Of a DNA stretch of 22,624 nucleotides, positions 1 through 8,380 are shown piece by piece. Origin of the DNA: an uncultured Prevotellaceae bacterium. GTDB lineage: Bacteria > Bacteroidota > Bacteroidia > Bacteroidales > Muribaculaceae. Each line of letters starts with the position of its first letter. The stretch's first letter is position 1. The position numbers and the translations under genes were made by a program. The DNA is taken from NCBI GenBank assembly GCA_905210415.1, contig CAJLWM010000037.1, positions 1 through 22,624 on the forward strand, read 5' to 3'. A model generated the notes under the pieces. That model ran no database searches. It worked only from the letters and a program-made list of their open reading frames with translations, and was not told the origin of the DNA.

Positions 1-93
1 GACACTCCCGGAGAGTATCGTCTGCTGGTGGATATCATTGCCCCCGATGGCGTGCGCTCCTACGAAAGCAGCGTGACGGTGACGCCCAAATGA
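1..93 (+). CDS. C-terminal end of an unidentified protein (5' truncated by window edge)
   Basis: An open frame enters from the left edge in frame 1 and ends at TGA 91-93. The 30 visible residues end SVTVTPK and alternate polar and hydrophobic residues, as in the last strands of an Ig-like or other beta-sandwich domain. That would fit a surface or periplasmic protein, but it is only an impression. The function cannot be named from this fragment. It converges with deoC, and a hairpin terminator lies between the two. Confidence 0.55.
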   Translation, partial: DTPGEYRLLVDIIAPDGVRSYESSVTVTPK

Positions 94-179
94 CACCTGT
101 AGCTGTCGCTGCATCGCCCACCACTTGCTAAAATCAGCACACTCCCAATTCAGGAATTAGGAATTAACCCAAAAATAAA

Positions 180-208
180 GCCCAGGACGCGCGTTTTGCG
201 TTCTGGGC
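180..208 (-). terminator. Rho-independent terminator, probably bidirectional, ending the deoC operon
   Basis: An 11-bp stem (GCCCAGGACGC paired with GCGTTCTGGGC, one G-T wobble) encloses a 7-nt loop. On the minus strand it is followed by TTTATTTTT, a good U-tract for transcripts leaving deoC. On the plus strand it is followed by the weaker ATATATTTTA, so it may also stop the gene ending at 93. Confidence 0.85.
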
Positions 209-250
209 ATATATTTTATCGTCGCGACGGAGAAAATCCGTCAGTGGGGC

Positions 251-1150
251 TTAAAATGGCTTAACCGATTCGCCTGTGATGTCAGCGAAGAGGTTGTTGG
301 CAAGACTTGATGCTCCGATACGGAAATATTCGTTAGTGAGCCACTTTTCGCCAAGCACTTCCTTCACGATGGTGTAATACTTCACAGCATCTGCGCTGGT
401 GCGGATGCCACCCGAAGCCTTGAAGCCTACCATACGGCCACACTTCTCATAATATTCCTTGATGCATTGGCACATCACATAAGCAGCCTCCACTGTGGCG
501 CCTTCATAAATCTTACCTGTAGACGTCTTGATGAAGTCAGCACCCGAATACATCGATAGAATCGAAGCAGTGCGGATGTTTGCAGCAGTCTTGAGCAAAC
601 CGGTTTCAAGGATTACCTTGAGGTGAGCCTCGCGGTCGCCATCCTTAGCAGCATGCTTGATTTCTGAGATTTCATCGGCGATTTCCTCGTATGCGCCATC
701 CACAAAATAGTTCACTGGGAACACGATGTCAACCTCGTCGGCACCGTCGGCCACAGCAAGTGCAGTTTCTACAGTCTTCACTTCCAAGCGAGCTTGTGAA
801 GATGGGAAATTGGCAGAACATACAGCCACGTTTACGCTCGACACTTCGAGGTTTTCGCGCACTACATCGGCAAACTTAGAGTATACGCAGATTGCAGCCA
901 CATTCTTGTAGGCTGGATAGTTTGTTTCAAAATCATTCACGCGCTGAGTAAACGCAGCCACCGAGCGTTCGCTGTCGTCGGTGCTGAGGGTAGTAAGGTC
1001 TATGCAGTTGAGCAAGAATTGATACACCTCACCATTGGCATTCTCTGCGCTGTGCTTTTCGAGCAGCGCTGCCACTTCGGCCTTCACCGCAGCATCGTCG
1101 GTATTCACATTGCTGCTTTCCACAGCTTGAAGATATTTGTTTTGTTCCAT
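251..1150 (-). CDS. deoC: Deoxyribose-phosphate aldolase (DERA)
   Basis: This is a class I aldolase that cleaves 2-deoxyribose-5-phosphate to acetaldehyde and glyceraldehyde-3-phosphate in deoxynucleoside catabolism, acting in the cytoplasm. The DERA signature is clear. The Schiff-base lysine is K208 in FIKTSTGK, the second active-site lysine is K244 in GFKASGG, and the catalytic aspartate is D141 in EVDIVFP. At 299 aa it is longer than the short bacterial enzymes (about 220-260 aa); the extra length is N-terminal. The start is ATG 1148-1150, 29 nt after the MazG-like gene. It is the last gene of the minus-strand operon and is followed by a strong terminator at 180-208. Confidence 0.96.
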   Translation of the reverse strand: MEQNKYLQAVESSNVNTDDAAVKAEVAALLEKHSAENANGEVYQFLLNCIDLTTLSTDDSERSVAAFTQRVNDFETNYPAYKNVAAICVYSKFADVVRENLEVSSVNVAVCSANFPSSQARLEVKTVETALAVADGADEVDIVFPVNYFVDGAYEEIADEISEIKHAAKDGDREAHLKVILETGLLKTAANIRTASILSMYSGADFIKTSTGKIYEGATVEAAYVMCQCIKEYYEKCGRMVGFKASGGIRTSADAVKYYTIVKEVLGEKWLTNEYFRIGASSLANNLFADITGESVKPF

Positions 1151-1179
1151 AATTCTAAATGGGTTTTTATAGTTAATAA

Positions 1180-1509
1180 TTATTTTGTCAATTTTGGGTT
1201 ATTCTTATGACGCTCGCTATCGCGCTGCGTTTTCTTCTCCAGATTGGCATTGAAAGCCTCGGTGAGATCCACGCCCGTTTGATTGGCAATGCACATCAGC
1301 ACCCACAGCACATCGGCGAGTTCATCGGCGAGATTGTGGTCTTCATCGCTCGGTTTGCACGACTGGTCGCCATACTTGCGAGCCATCACACGCGCCACCT
1401 CTCCCACTTCCTCGGTGAGAATAGCCATATTAGTGAGCTCGCTGAAATAGCGCACGCCGTAGGTTTTTATCCACTTGTCAACCCTCTCTTGGGCTTCACT
1501 GATTGTCAT
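1180..1509 (-). CDS. MazG-like nucleotide pyrophosphohydrolase
   Basis: This is a small all-alpha NTP pyrophosphatase of the MazG/dUTPase superfamily, expected to hydrolyse non-canonical or surplus (d)NTPs to NMP and PPi. The metal-binding pattern is visible as EEVGE at residues 33-37 and E63-x-x-D66 in DELAD. At 109 aa it is a single-domain form rather than the tandem MazG of E. coli. The substrate cannot be read from the sequence. It starts 10 nt after dtd and ends 29 nt before deoC, so it is almost certainly co-transcribed. Placement beside deoC and apt suggests a nucleotide-pool role. Confidence 0.88.
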   Translation of the reverse strand: MTISEAQERVDKWIKTYGVRYFSELTNMAILTEEVGEVARVMARKYGDQSCKPSDEDHNLADELADVLWVLMCIANQTGVDLTEAFNANLEKKTQRDSERHKNNPKLTK

Positions 1510-1519
1510 AACGGCAAAT

Positions 1520-1972
1520 TTACTCTTTTAATTTGGAATCTACAATAATCGTCACCGGTCCGTCGTTGATTAACTCCACTTTCATATCAGCGCCGAAGAC
1601 ACCTTTTTTTACCGTTTTACCGGTGATTTTCTCCAATTCCTGGCAGAAACCATCATAGAGTGGCACTGCCACCTCATGGCCTGCAGCGTGGATATATGAT
1701 GGGCGATTGCCCTTCTTGGTGGATGCGTTGAGCGTGAATTGGCTCACGGCAAGTATCTCGCCGTCTACATCCATCACACTACGGTTCATCACGCCGTTTT
1801 CATCGTCGAAAATGCGCATGGCGGCGGCTTTTGCAGCGAGCCATTGCATATCGGCGAGTTCGTCGCCCTCGCGCACGCCCACCAATATCATTAAGCCTTG
1901 TCTTATCTCGCTAACACGCTCATTATCAATCGTTACTGATGCTCTCTGCACCCGTTGAATCACTATTCTCAT
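1520..1972 (-). CDS. dtd: D-aminoacyl-tRNA deacylase
   Basis: Dtd removes D-amino acids (and glycine mischarged on tRNA-Ala) from tRNA, a chirality proofreading step. Both family motifs are present: SQFTL (77-81), followed by TKKGNRPSY, and the cis-proline gate NDGPVT (136-141). The 150-aa length is standard. The ATG at 1970-1972 lies inside the 3' end of uvrC, giving a 47-bp overlap in a different frame. This suggests translational coupling. The residues from this start, MRIVIQRV, match the usual Dtd N-terminus, so the overlapping start is well supported. Confidence 0.96.
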   Translation of the reverse strand: MRIVIQRVQRASVTIDNERVSEIRQGLMILVGVREGDELADMQWLAAKAAAMRIFDDENGVMNRSVMDVDGEILAVSQFTLNASTKKGNRPSYIHAAGHEVAVPLYDGFCQELEKITGKTVKKGVFGADMKVELINDGPVTIIVDSKLKE

Positions 1973-3818
1973 TGTTTATTTCTGTAGTTATCTTGTTGCT
2001 ATTCAAAACATTAAATACTATCTCTGCCTTCTTGCGCCCTATCACGGCAGCCACATCGTCGATGCTCGCTTCGCCCACCCGCCTCATGCTCTTGAAGTGC
2101 TTAATCAGCGCCTCGTGGGTCTTCGGGCCAATGCCCTTCACTCCATCAAACACGGTGCTGATCTGACCACGGCTACGGCGATTGCGGTGATGCGTGATGC
2201 CGAAGCGGTGTGCCTCGTCGCGCAGATGCTGCACCACTCGCAACGACTCGCTGTTTTTATCGATGTAGAGCGGAATGCTGTCGCCAGGGAAATAAATTTC
2301 CTCCAGTCGCTTGGCGATGCCCACCAGCGCCACCTTGCCACGTATGCCCATTTCATCGAATGCTTCCACGGCGGCGCTCAGCTGTCCCTTGCCACCGTCT
2401 ACCACCACCAGTTGCGGCAGTTCTTCGCCCTCCTCCATCAGCCTGGTGTAGCGTCGCGTAAGCACCTCCTTCATCGAGGCAAAATCATCGGGGCCAACCA
2501 CCGTCTTGATGTTGAAATGACGATAGTCTCTTTTCGACGGTTTGGCGTTGCGAAACACCACGCACGATGCCACGGGATTTGTGCCTTGAATATTGGAGTT
2601 GTCGAAACATTCCACATGGCGAGGCAACTCTTTCAAACGGAAATCTCGCTGCATGGTGAGCAATGTGCGCATCACACGCTGGTCGGGATTGAGCTTCTCC
2701 ATTCGCTTGAGTTTTTCCATCTTGTATTGCTTCGCATTCTGGAGCGAGAGGTCGAGCAACTTTTTGCGGTCGCCGCGCTGAGGAACGAAGAAATTCACGT
2801 TCTCAAATTCAGCATCTGGAATCACCGACACAAGCACTACGCGCAACTGCAGGTCGAACCGCTCGCGCAATTCGTCGATAGCAATCGACATCACCTCCTC
2901 GTCGGGTTCATCGAGGCGTGTCTTATATTCCAGCGTGAGGGTCTTCACCACCGATCCGTTGCGAACGTGCATAAAGTTGACATACGCCGAGTCGTCGTCG
3001 CGCAGCAACGAGAACACATCCACATCGTGCAGTTGCTGGTTCACCACCTCGCTCTTGGCGCGATATTTCTCGATGAGCAGATACTTCTCCTTCAACTGCT
3101 GTGCTTCCTCAAATCGCAATTCTCCGGCAAGGCGGGTCATTTCCGACATCAGATGGTTGAGCAATTCGCACGTGTCGCCATTGAGGATTTTCTTGATTCC
3201 ATCGATATATTCGCCATATTTCTCTACGCTCACCAGTCCGCGACAACACCCCTCACAATTGTGGATGTGGTATTGCAGACACAGTGGCGTGGTGCCACGC
3301 GCAATGGTGTTGCTATCGATATTATGTCGGCAGGTGCGTATGGGATAAATCTTGCGTATCACGTCGAGCACGGCCCGAGCCATATTGGAGTGAGCATAGG
3401 GACCAAACAATTTCGCCCCCCGCTCTGGCTTATTTCGGGTAATAAATACCCGTGGATACGACTCATGGGTTACGCATATCCACGGATAAGATTTATCGTC
3501 CTTCAGCAGCACGTTGTAGTACGGCTGATATTCTTTGATCATACTGTTCTCGAGATGAAGCGCGTCTTCCTCGGTGCGCACCACGGTATACTGCATATCG
3601 TGGATGTGACGCACAAGCATATTGGTGCGAGCCACCGTGTGAACACGGTTGAAATAACTGCTCACCCTGCGCTTGAGGTTTTTTGCCTTACCCACATATA
3701 TCACCACCCCATCCTTGTTGTAGTAGCGATACACGCCCGGACATTCGGGGAGCAAACTAATCTTCAGTTTCAGTTCATCGCTTGGTGTCATAGCATACGC
3801 GCACTTCTTCTCAGCCAA
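1926..3818 (-). CDS. uvrC: Excinuclease ABC subunit C
   Basis: UvrC is the dual-incision nuclease of nucleotide excision repair and acts with UvrA and UvrB. Domains in order: GIY-YIG nuclease (GVY about 28-30, VIYVGKAKNLKRR about 39-51), a cysteine-rich stretch (CRHN...CLQYHIHNCEGCC), a UVR domain near 200-235 (FEEAQQLKEKY), the RNase H-like C-terminal nuclease (ECFDNSNIQGT, LVVVDGGKGQL) and a helix-hairpin-helix end (IGPKTHEALIKHF, VGEASIDDVAAVIG). The length of 630 aa is normal. The first ATG is 3816-3818, 9 nt after apt; an internal Met at residue 10 is an alternative start. The last 15 or so codons overlap dtd and encode a low-complexity acidic tail. Confidence 0.97.
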   Translation of the reverse strand: MAEKKCAYAMTPSDELKLKISLLPECPGVYRYYNKDGVVIYVGKAKNLKRRVSSYFNRVHTVARTNMLVRHIHDMQYTVVRTEEDALHLENSMIKEYQPYYNVLLKDDKSYPWICVTHESYPRVFITRNKPERGAKLFGPYAHSNMARAVLDVIRKIYPIRTCRHNIDSNTIARGTTPLCLQYHIHNCEGCCRGLVSVEKYGEYIDGIKKILNGDTCELLNHLMSEMTRLAGELRFEEAQQLKEKYLLIEKYRAKSEVVNQQLHDVDVFSLLRDDDSAYVNFMHVRNGSVVKTLTLEYKTRLDEPDEEVMSIAIDELRERFDLQLRVVLVSVIPDAEFENVNFFVPQRGDRKKLLDLSLQNAKQYKMEKLKRMEKLNPDQRVMRTLLTMQRDFRLKELPRHVECFDNSNIQGTNPVASCVVFRNAKPSKRDYRHFNIKTVVGPDDFASMKEVLTRRYTRLMEEGEELPQLVVVDGGKGQLSAAVEAFDEMGIRGKVALVGIAKRLEEIYFPGDSIPLYIDKNSESLRVVQHLRDEAHRFGITHHRNRRSRGQISTVFDGVKGIGPKTHEALIKHFKSMRRVGEASIDDVAAVIGRKKAEIVFNVLNSNKITTEINNENSDSTGAESISND

Positions 3819-3827
3819 CAGCGGGCA

Positions 3828-4361
3828 TTAATACACTATCATTGCGTTTACTGGCACGTCGGCAGGGAACAACTTGCGACCGCCAAGTGCCGAAAGTTCT
3901 ACGATGAAATCGATATAAATCTTCTTTGGGTTCATCGATTTCACCAATTCATACGCAGCGAGCATAGTGCCGCCAGTAGCCAAGAGGTCGTCGTGTATCA
4001 CCACCACATCGTCGGGAGTGATAGCGTCGCGGTGTATCTCAATGGTGTCTGTTCCATACTCCTTTTCGTAAGTCTTGCTGATAGTGTCGGCTGGCAATTT
4101 GCCTGGCTTGCGCAATGGCACGAATCCAGCGCCCAACTCGTGTGCGAGGATTGAACCACCGATGAATCCGCGAGCCTCGATGCCCACAACCTTTGTGACG
4201 CCAAGGTTTGCGTATTTTTCTTCGATATATTCGGCGATTATCGCAATACCTTCTGGATTTTTGAATGCAGTGGTGAGGTCACGAAACATAATACCCTTTG
4301 TTGGGAAATCAGGAATCGTACGAATAAGGTTTTTTACTTTCTCAATTTTTTCGGTTTTCAT
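3828..4361 (-). CDS. apt: Adenine phosphoribosyltransferase
   Basis: Apt makes AMP from adenine and PRPP in purine salvage. The PRPP-binding motif VVVIHDDLLATGGTM is at 119-133, and the adenine-site region GIEARGFIGG is at about 60-69. The 177-aa length is typical. The start is ATG 4359-4361. A perfect parS palindrome lies 20 nt upstream, in the short gap after mnmG, so the apt leader overlaps a chromosome-segregation site if the operon is co-transcribed. uvrC follows after 9 nt. Confidence 0.97.
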   Translation of the reverse strand: MKTEKIEKVKNLIRTIPDFPTKGIMFRDLTTAFKNPEGIAIIAEYIEEKYANLGVTKVVGIEARGFIGGSILAHELGAGFVPLRKPGKLPADTISKTYEKEYGTDTIEIHRDAITPDDVVVIHDDLLATGGTMLAAYELVKSMNPKKIYIDFIVELSALGGRKLFPADVPVNAMIVY

Positions 4362-4381
4362 TATTTGATTGTTTATGTTAG

Positions 4382-4397
4382 TGTTTCACGTGAAACA
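4382..4397. promoter_or_regulatory. parS: parS centromere site (ParB-binding palindrome)
   Basis: The sequence TGTTTCACGTGAAACA is a perfect 16-bp palindrome and matches the widely conserved bacterial parS consensus bound by ParB (Spo0J), differing from the B. subtilis TGTTCCACGTGAAACA at one base. It sits in the 44-bp gap between mnmG and apt. ParB loads here and spreads on flanking DNA to segregate the origin region. No parA or parB gene is in the window. Confidence 0.9.
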
Positions 4398-4405
4398 ATT
4401 TTGGT

Positions 4406-6283
4406 TTATCTTCCTAATAATAAGAGCAAAATATTGATGTCGCTCGGCGAAATACCGGGGATGCGCGAAGCTTGTGCCACGGTGTCGGGATCAATGCGTT
4501 CCAACTTCTGACGAGCCTCGGTGCTCAACGCCTTTATCTCGGAGTAAACTATCTTGCCGCGAAGCTTCATGCTCTCAAGACGCTGTATCTTGTCGGCGAT
4601 GATTCGTTCGCGCTCGATATAGCCTTGATACTTGATCAGAATCTCTGCAGCCTCCACAATTTCCTCGCGACGCTCCTGCTCTATCTGAGCAATCTCGTCG
4701 GCGAGCGGTTGCACCATTGTGGCAAGTGTTGCAATCGACAATTGCGGACGAAGAATAAGATCGTAAAGCTTTGTGCCCTGCTTCAGGGTTGGCAACCCAG
4801 CCTTCTCCAACTCTGGATTTATTATGCTCGCCTTTATCGAGAAATACTTGGAGAATTCCACAAGACGATTGATTTGATTGCGCTTGCTCACCATCAGATC
4901 GTAGCGACGCTGTGTGGCAAGACCGAGACGATAGGAGCGCTCAGTGAGGCGCATATCGGCATCATCTTGGCGCAGCAAGATGCGATATTCGGCACGCGAG
5001 GTAAACATACGATATGGCTCATCAACGCCCTTTGTAACCAAATCATCGATCAATACTCCAATATATGCTTCGTCGCGACCAAGAACAAAGTCCTCGCCTC
5101 CCGCCACGCGCTGATGCGCATTGATGCCGGCTATCAGTCCCTGGCCTGCGGCTTCTTCATATCCTGTGGTGCCATTCACCTGACCCGCAAAGAACAGATT
5201 GCGCACGCGCTTGGTTTCGAGCGTATGCTTCAGCTGTGTTGGGTCGAAGAAATCATACTCGATGGCATAGCCTGGGCGATATATCTGCAGATTCTTAAAC
5301 GCAGGTATCTTGCTCAATGCCTCAAACTGTATGCGCCACGGCAACGACGATGAGAATCCGTTGAGATACATCTCCTGTGTATTCTCCCCTTCTGGCTCGA
5401 TGAACAACTGATGCTCGGTTTTATCGGCGAATGTAACGATTTTTGTCTCGATACTTGGGCAGTAACGCGGACCGATTGATGTGATTTGACCATTGAACAA
5501 CGGCGATTCTGGCAAACCCTTGCGAAGCACATCATGCACCTCCTCGTTGGTGTAAACGATATAGCACGGACGCTGCTTGAGCGTGCGATGCACTTCTGGT
5601 AAATACGAGAACTTATGATAATCGTTGTCGCCGTCTTGTATCTTAGTGAGCGAATAGTCGATGGTGCGTGCATCTAGTCGCACTGGAGTGCCGGTCTTCA
5701 TACGGTCGGTAGTGAAGCCCATTTGGCGCAATTGCTCGGTGATTCCATGGCTGGCTGGCTCAGAAATGCGTCCGCCCTGCATCTGCACGGGGCCGATATG
5801 CATTAGTCCATTTAGGAAGGTGCCCGCAGTGAGAACCACCGCTCCAGCACGAAATTCCACACCCACCGCGGTGCGCACGCCACACACCTTGTCGCCATCA
5901 AACAGCAACTCTACCACGGCGTCTTGCCACATGTAGAGGTTCGGCGTATTTTCCACCACATGGTGCCATTCTTCCATAAAGCGCATGCGGTCGGCTTGCG
6001 AGCGAGGACTCCACATAGCAGGGCCCTTGCTACGGTTGAGCATACGGAATTGTATTGACGAACGGTCGGTGACAATACCCATCTGTCCGCCCAAGGCATC
6101 TATTTCACGCACAATTTGCCCTTTGGCTATACCTCCCACAGCGGGATTGCAGCTCATCTGGGCAATCTTATTCATATCCATAGTGATCAGCAGCGTAGCC
6201 GAACCAAGATTGGCGGCTGCGCAAGCGGCTTCACATCCGGCGTGACCCGCGCCGATTACTATCACATCATATTCAAATTTCAT
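4406..6283 (-). CDS. mnmG: tRNA uridine-5-carboxymethylaminomethyl modification enzyme MnmG (GidA)
   Basis: MnmG is the FAD-dependent partner of MnmE that installs (carboxymethyl)aminomethyl groups on wobble U34 of several tRNAs. The dinucleotide fold is at the N-terminus (VIVIGAGHAG, glycines 11, 13 and 16). The GGIAKGQIVREIDALGG signature follows, the active-site cysteine region reads GPRYCPSIETK, and the C-terminal helical domain ends GISPSDINILLLLLGR. The 625-aa length is full. It starts 3 nt after ybeY. It is followed at once by parS and then apt; mnmG is often near oriC in bacteria, which fits the parS site. Confidence 0.97.
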   Translation of the reverse strand: MKFEYDVIVIGAGHAGCEAACAAANLGSATLLITMDMNKIAQMSCNPAVGGIAKGQIVREIDALGGQMGIVTDRSSIQFRMLNRSKGPAMWSPRSQADRMRFMEEWHHVVENTPNLYMWQDAVVELLFDGDKVCGVRTAVGVEFRAGAVVLTAGTFLNGLMHIGPVQMQGGRISEPASHGITEQLRQMGFTTDRMKTGTPVRLDARTIDYSLTKIQDGDNDYHKFSYLPEVHRTLKQRPCYIVYTNEEVHDVLRKGLPESPLFNGQITSIGPRYCPSIETKIVTFADKTEHQLFIEPEGENTQEMYLNGFSSSLPWRIQFEALSKIPAFKNLQIYRPGYAIEYDFFDPTQLKHTLETKRVRNLFFAGQVNGTTGYEEAAGQGLIAGINAHQRVAGGEDFVLGRDEAYIGVLIDDLVTKGVDEPYRMFTSRAEYRILLRQDDADMRLTERSYRLGLATQRRYDLMVSKRNQINRLVEFSKYFSIKASIINPELEKAGLPTLKQGTKLYDLILRPQLSIATLATMVQPLADEIAQIEQERREEIVEAAEILIKYQGYIERERIIADKIQRLESMKLRGKIVYSEIKALSTEARQKLERIDPDTVAQASRIPGISPSDINILLLLLGR

Positions 6284-6286
6284 ACC

Positions 6287-6718
6287 TTAAAACACGTTTT
6301 CGGGCAGCAAGGCGAGGGCAGCATTTTCGTGAGCCTCCATGATTTCTCGTTCGCCTGGTCCCTTATCGTTAATACCACATAGATGAAGCACGCCGTGTAT
6401 CACAACACGCATAAACTCCTCATTATAAGCACGTTGAAATAATTCCGCATTACTGCGAACAGTGTCGAGCGATATGAATATATCGCCGCTGATGCGCTTA
6501 TGCGAACTATAATCAAACGTGATTACGTCGGTAAAATAGTCGTGCTGAAGGAATTGGCGATTTACTTCAAGAATCTTTTCATCGCTGCAAAATATATATG
6601 TGAGCGGACCCACAACCCTATTATGGTTGCGTGCTACTTGCTCAATCCACTCATTCACAGCCGATTGATTAAATTCTGGCATCTCAATTTGCTGTGCCAA
6701 ATAAGTTATTTCTGTCAT
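6287..6718 (-). CDS. ybeY: Endoribonuclease YbeY (16S rRNA maturation)
   Basis: YbeY is a metal-dependent endoribonuclease involved in 16S rRNA 3'-end processing and ribosome quality control. The metal motif reads HGVLHLCGIND; counted from the upstream GTG it has H110 and H114, but the third ligand position is D120 instead of the usual histidine of HGxLHLxGxDH. I favour ATG 6716-6718 (143 aa) over the in-frame GTG at 6722-6724, because a TATCTTTG promoter box ends at 6724 and would overlap that codon. mnmG follows after 3 nt, so ybeY heads the operon. Confidence 0.93.
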   Translation of the reverse strand: MTEITYLAQQIEMPEFNQSAVNEWIEQVARNHNRVVGPLTYIFCSDEKILEVNRQFLQHDYFTDVITFDYSSHKRISGDIFISLDTVRSNAELFQRAYNEEFMRVVIHGVLHLCGINDKGPGEREIMEAHENAALALLPENVF

Positions 6719-6723
6719 ATCCA

Positions 6724-6731
6724 CAAAGATA
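6724..6731 (-). promoter_or_regulatory. -7 box of the ybeY operon promoter
   Basis: On the minus strand TATCTTTG matches the Bacteroidetes -7 consensus TAnnTTTG exactly. It ends only 5 nt before the preferred ATG (6718). No clear -33 TTTG is seen at 19-21 nt upstream, so the promoter is only half supported. If used, the mRNA would be leaderless or nearly so. Confidence 0.5.
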
Positions 6732-6760
6732 GCGGTTTTTAACGAATTATTTCTATTTAT

Positions 6761-6802
6761 AAAAAAGAGAAATTGCCGATAATCACAAAATTATCGACAA
6801 TT
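6761..6802 (-). terminator. Rho-independent terminator of the spmAB-like gene
   Basis: A 13-bp inverted repeat (6771-6783 and 6790-6802, one mismatch) with a 6-nt loop is followed on the minus strand by TCTCTTTTTT (6761-6770). It ends the transcript of the membrane protein at 6838-8067 just before the ybeY promoter. Confidence 0.8.
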
Positions 6803-6837
6803 ACTAAATATCTTTATCGCAAACCTACCCCCTCGGC

Positions 6838-8067
6838 TTAACCGAAGAAGAAGTAAGCCACAAAAATTGCTGCAATACTGCCAAGCACGTCGGCAAAGAG
6901 TGCGAATGGCACGGCATAGCGTGTTTTCTTCACTCCCACACTGCCGAAATACACGGCAAGAATGTAGAATGTGGTGTCGGTGGAGCCTTGCAGACACGAT
7001 GCCACACGACCCACAAACGAGTCGGCGCCGAACGTATTCATCGCATCCACCATCATTCCGCGCGATCCGCTTCCACTCAATGGCTTCATCAATGCCGTTG
7101 GCAACGAGCCCACCCATTCGGTGTCGAATCCCATCGCTCCTACGGCTTGGGTAATCCAATCTACGAGCACCGACATGGCGCCAGATGCGCGAAAACACCC
7201 GATTGCCACGAGGATTGCCACCAAATATGGGATAATCATCACCGCCGTCTTAAAGCCGTCTTTGGCGCCTTCTATAAAGGCGTCATACACGTTGATGCGC
7301 TTAATCACGCCACTGGCAAGAAACGCCACAATCACCGTCAACAGCAGGAAATTGGCGAAGAAGCTAGAATACTTCTGAATATCCTCTTGCGAGAGTTGCG
7401 CGAAAAACGTCACTACCCCAACGATAAACGCCAGCATACCCAGACCAAACGCCAGCAGCACCTTGTCAATCTTGATGTGCTGCTTGATGCAAAGGGCAAG
7501 CACGCCTGCCAGGGTGGCTATGGTGGTGGCTATGAGAATAGGCACGAACACATCGGTGGGATTGGCAGCACCGCACTGGGCGCGATACATCATCACTCCG
7601 ATTGGTATCAAGCACAAGCCCGACGAATTGAGTATCAAAAACATCAACATCGCATCGGTGGCGGTGTCTTTCTTCGAATTGATCGACTGTAATTCCTGCA
7701 TAGCTTTCAATCCGAGCGGAGTGGCGGCATTGTCAAGGCCAAGCATGTTGGCTGAGACATTCATAAATATCGCACCGAGCGCCGGATGATTTTTTGGCAC
7801 CGACGGGAAGAGGCGCGAAAAGAGCGGACTGATCATTCTGCCGAAGAACGAGATGATGCCACCGCGTTCGCCTATTTTCATCAGACCCATCCACAACGAA
7901 AGGATGCCAGTGAGGCCAATGGAAATCTCGAATGCCTGAGCTGACGAATTGAATGCCGCATTCATGATGTCGCTCCATATCGAGAGATTGCCATTCACCA
8001 TCGTGTCGATGAGCGCAACCGCAAAAGTGATAAAGAAGAAAGCTACCCAAATATAATTTAATACCAT
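6838..8067 (-). CDS. Fused SpmA/SpmB-type nucleoside-recognition (Gate) membrane protein
   Basis: The protein is 409 aa with many hydrophobic segments. Residues 1 to about 200 resemble Bacillus SpmA (MGLMKIGERGG, MLGLDNAATPLGLKAM) and residues from about 250 resemble SpmB (AFIEGAKDGFKTAVMIIPYLVAI, ADSFVGRVASCLQGSTDTTF). In Bacillus these are two adjacent genes needed for spore-core dehydration; here they form one polypeptide in an apparently non-sporulating lineage. Each half carries a nucleoside-recognition/Gate domain. Transport substrate and role in this organism are unknown. It is monocistronic, with its own terminator at 6761-6802, and is divergent from the MATE gene. Confidence 0.9.
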   Translation of the reverse strand: MVLNYIWVAFFFITFAVALIDTMVNGNLSIWSDIMNAAFNSSAQAFEISIGLTGILSLWMGLMKIGERGGIISFFGRMISPLFSRLFPSVPKNHPALGAIFMNVSANMLGLDNAATPLGLKAMQELQSINSKKDTATDAMLMFLILNSSGLCLIPIGVMMYRAQCGAANPTDVFVPILIATTIATLAGVLALCIKQHIKIDKVLLAFGLGMLAFIVGVVTFFAQLSQEDIQKYSSFFANFLLLTVIVAFLASGVIKRINVYDAFIEGAKDGFKTAVMIIPYLVAILVAIGCFRASGAMSVLVDWITQAVGAMGFDTEWVGSLPTALMKPLSGSGSRGMMVDAMNTFGADSFVGRVASCLQGSTDTTFYILAVYFGSVGVKKTRYAVPFALFADVLGSIAAIFVAYFFFG

Positions 8068-8127
8068 ATAGTAAATTTTTCTATAATCTCTATTTTTCTC
8101 AAAAACCGAGAATACACGTTAAATATG

Positions 8128-8135
8128 CAAATTTA
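8128..8135 (-). promoter_or_regulatory. Candidate -7 box for the spmAB-like gene
   Basis: On the minus strand TAAATTTG fits TAnnTTTG and lies about 60 nt upstream of the ATG at 8065-8067. No -33 TTTG is found at the expected distance, so support is partial. Confidence 0.4.
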
Positions 8136-8380
8136 CTCATTTTTCCACTTTTTTGCGGTGATTTTCAGACAAAAAACCATTTCGGGCATTTTCGCAATTT
8201 TTCTGAAGTTTTTCCAAAACACGCATTTTTCACCCCAAATCACACTATCACAGCGCATTACACCATTTTTAACCCTCTGAGAATACGATATTTCGTCACC
8301 ACTCAATAAATTGGTGGGATTTTTTGGTTAAATCGGAGGCGAATTTTCGCTCAATACTTGAGCATCAGCGTCAATCGTTT

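Noticed and set aside
2097..4154. A 685-codon plus-strand open frame opposite uvrC and apt
   Set aside because: It is the antisense shadow of two well-recognised genes; its translation is rich in His, Gln and Leu without domain motifs, and it has no promoter.
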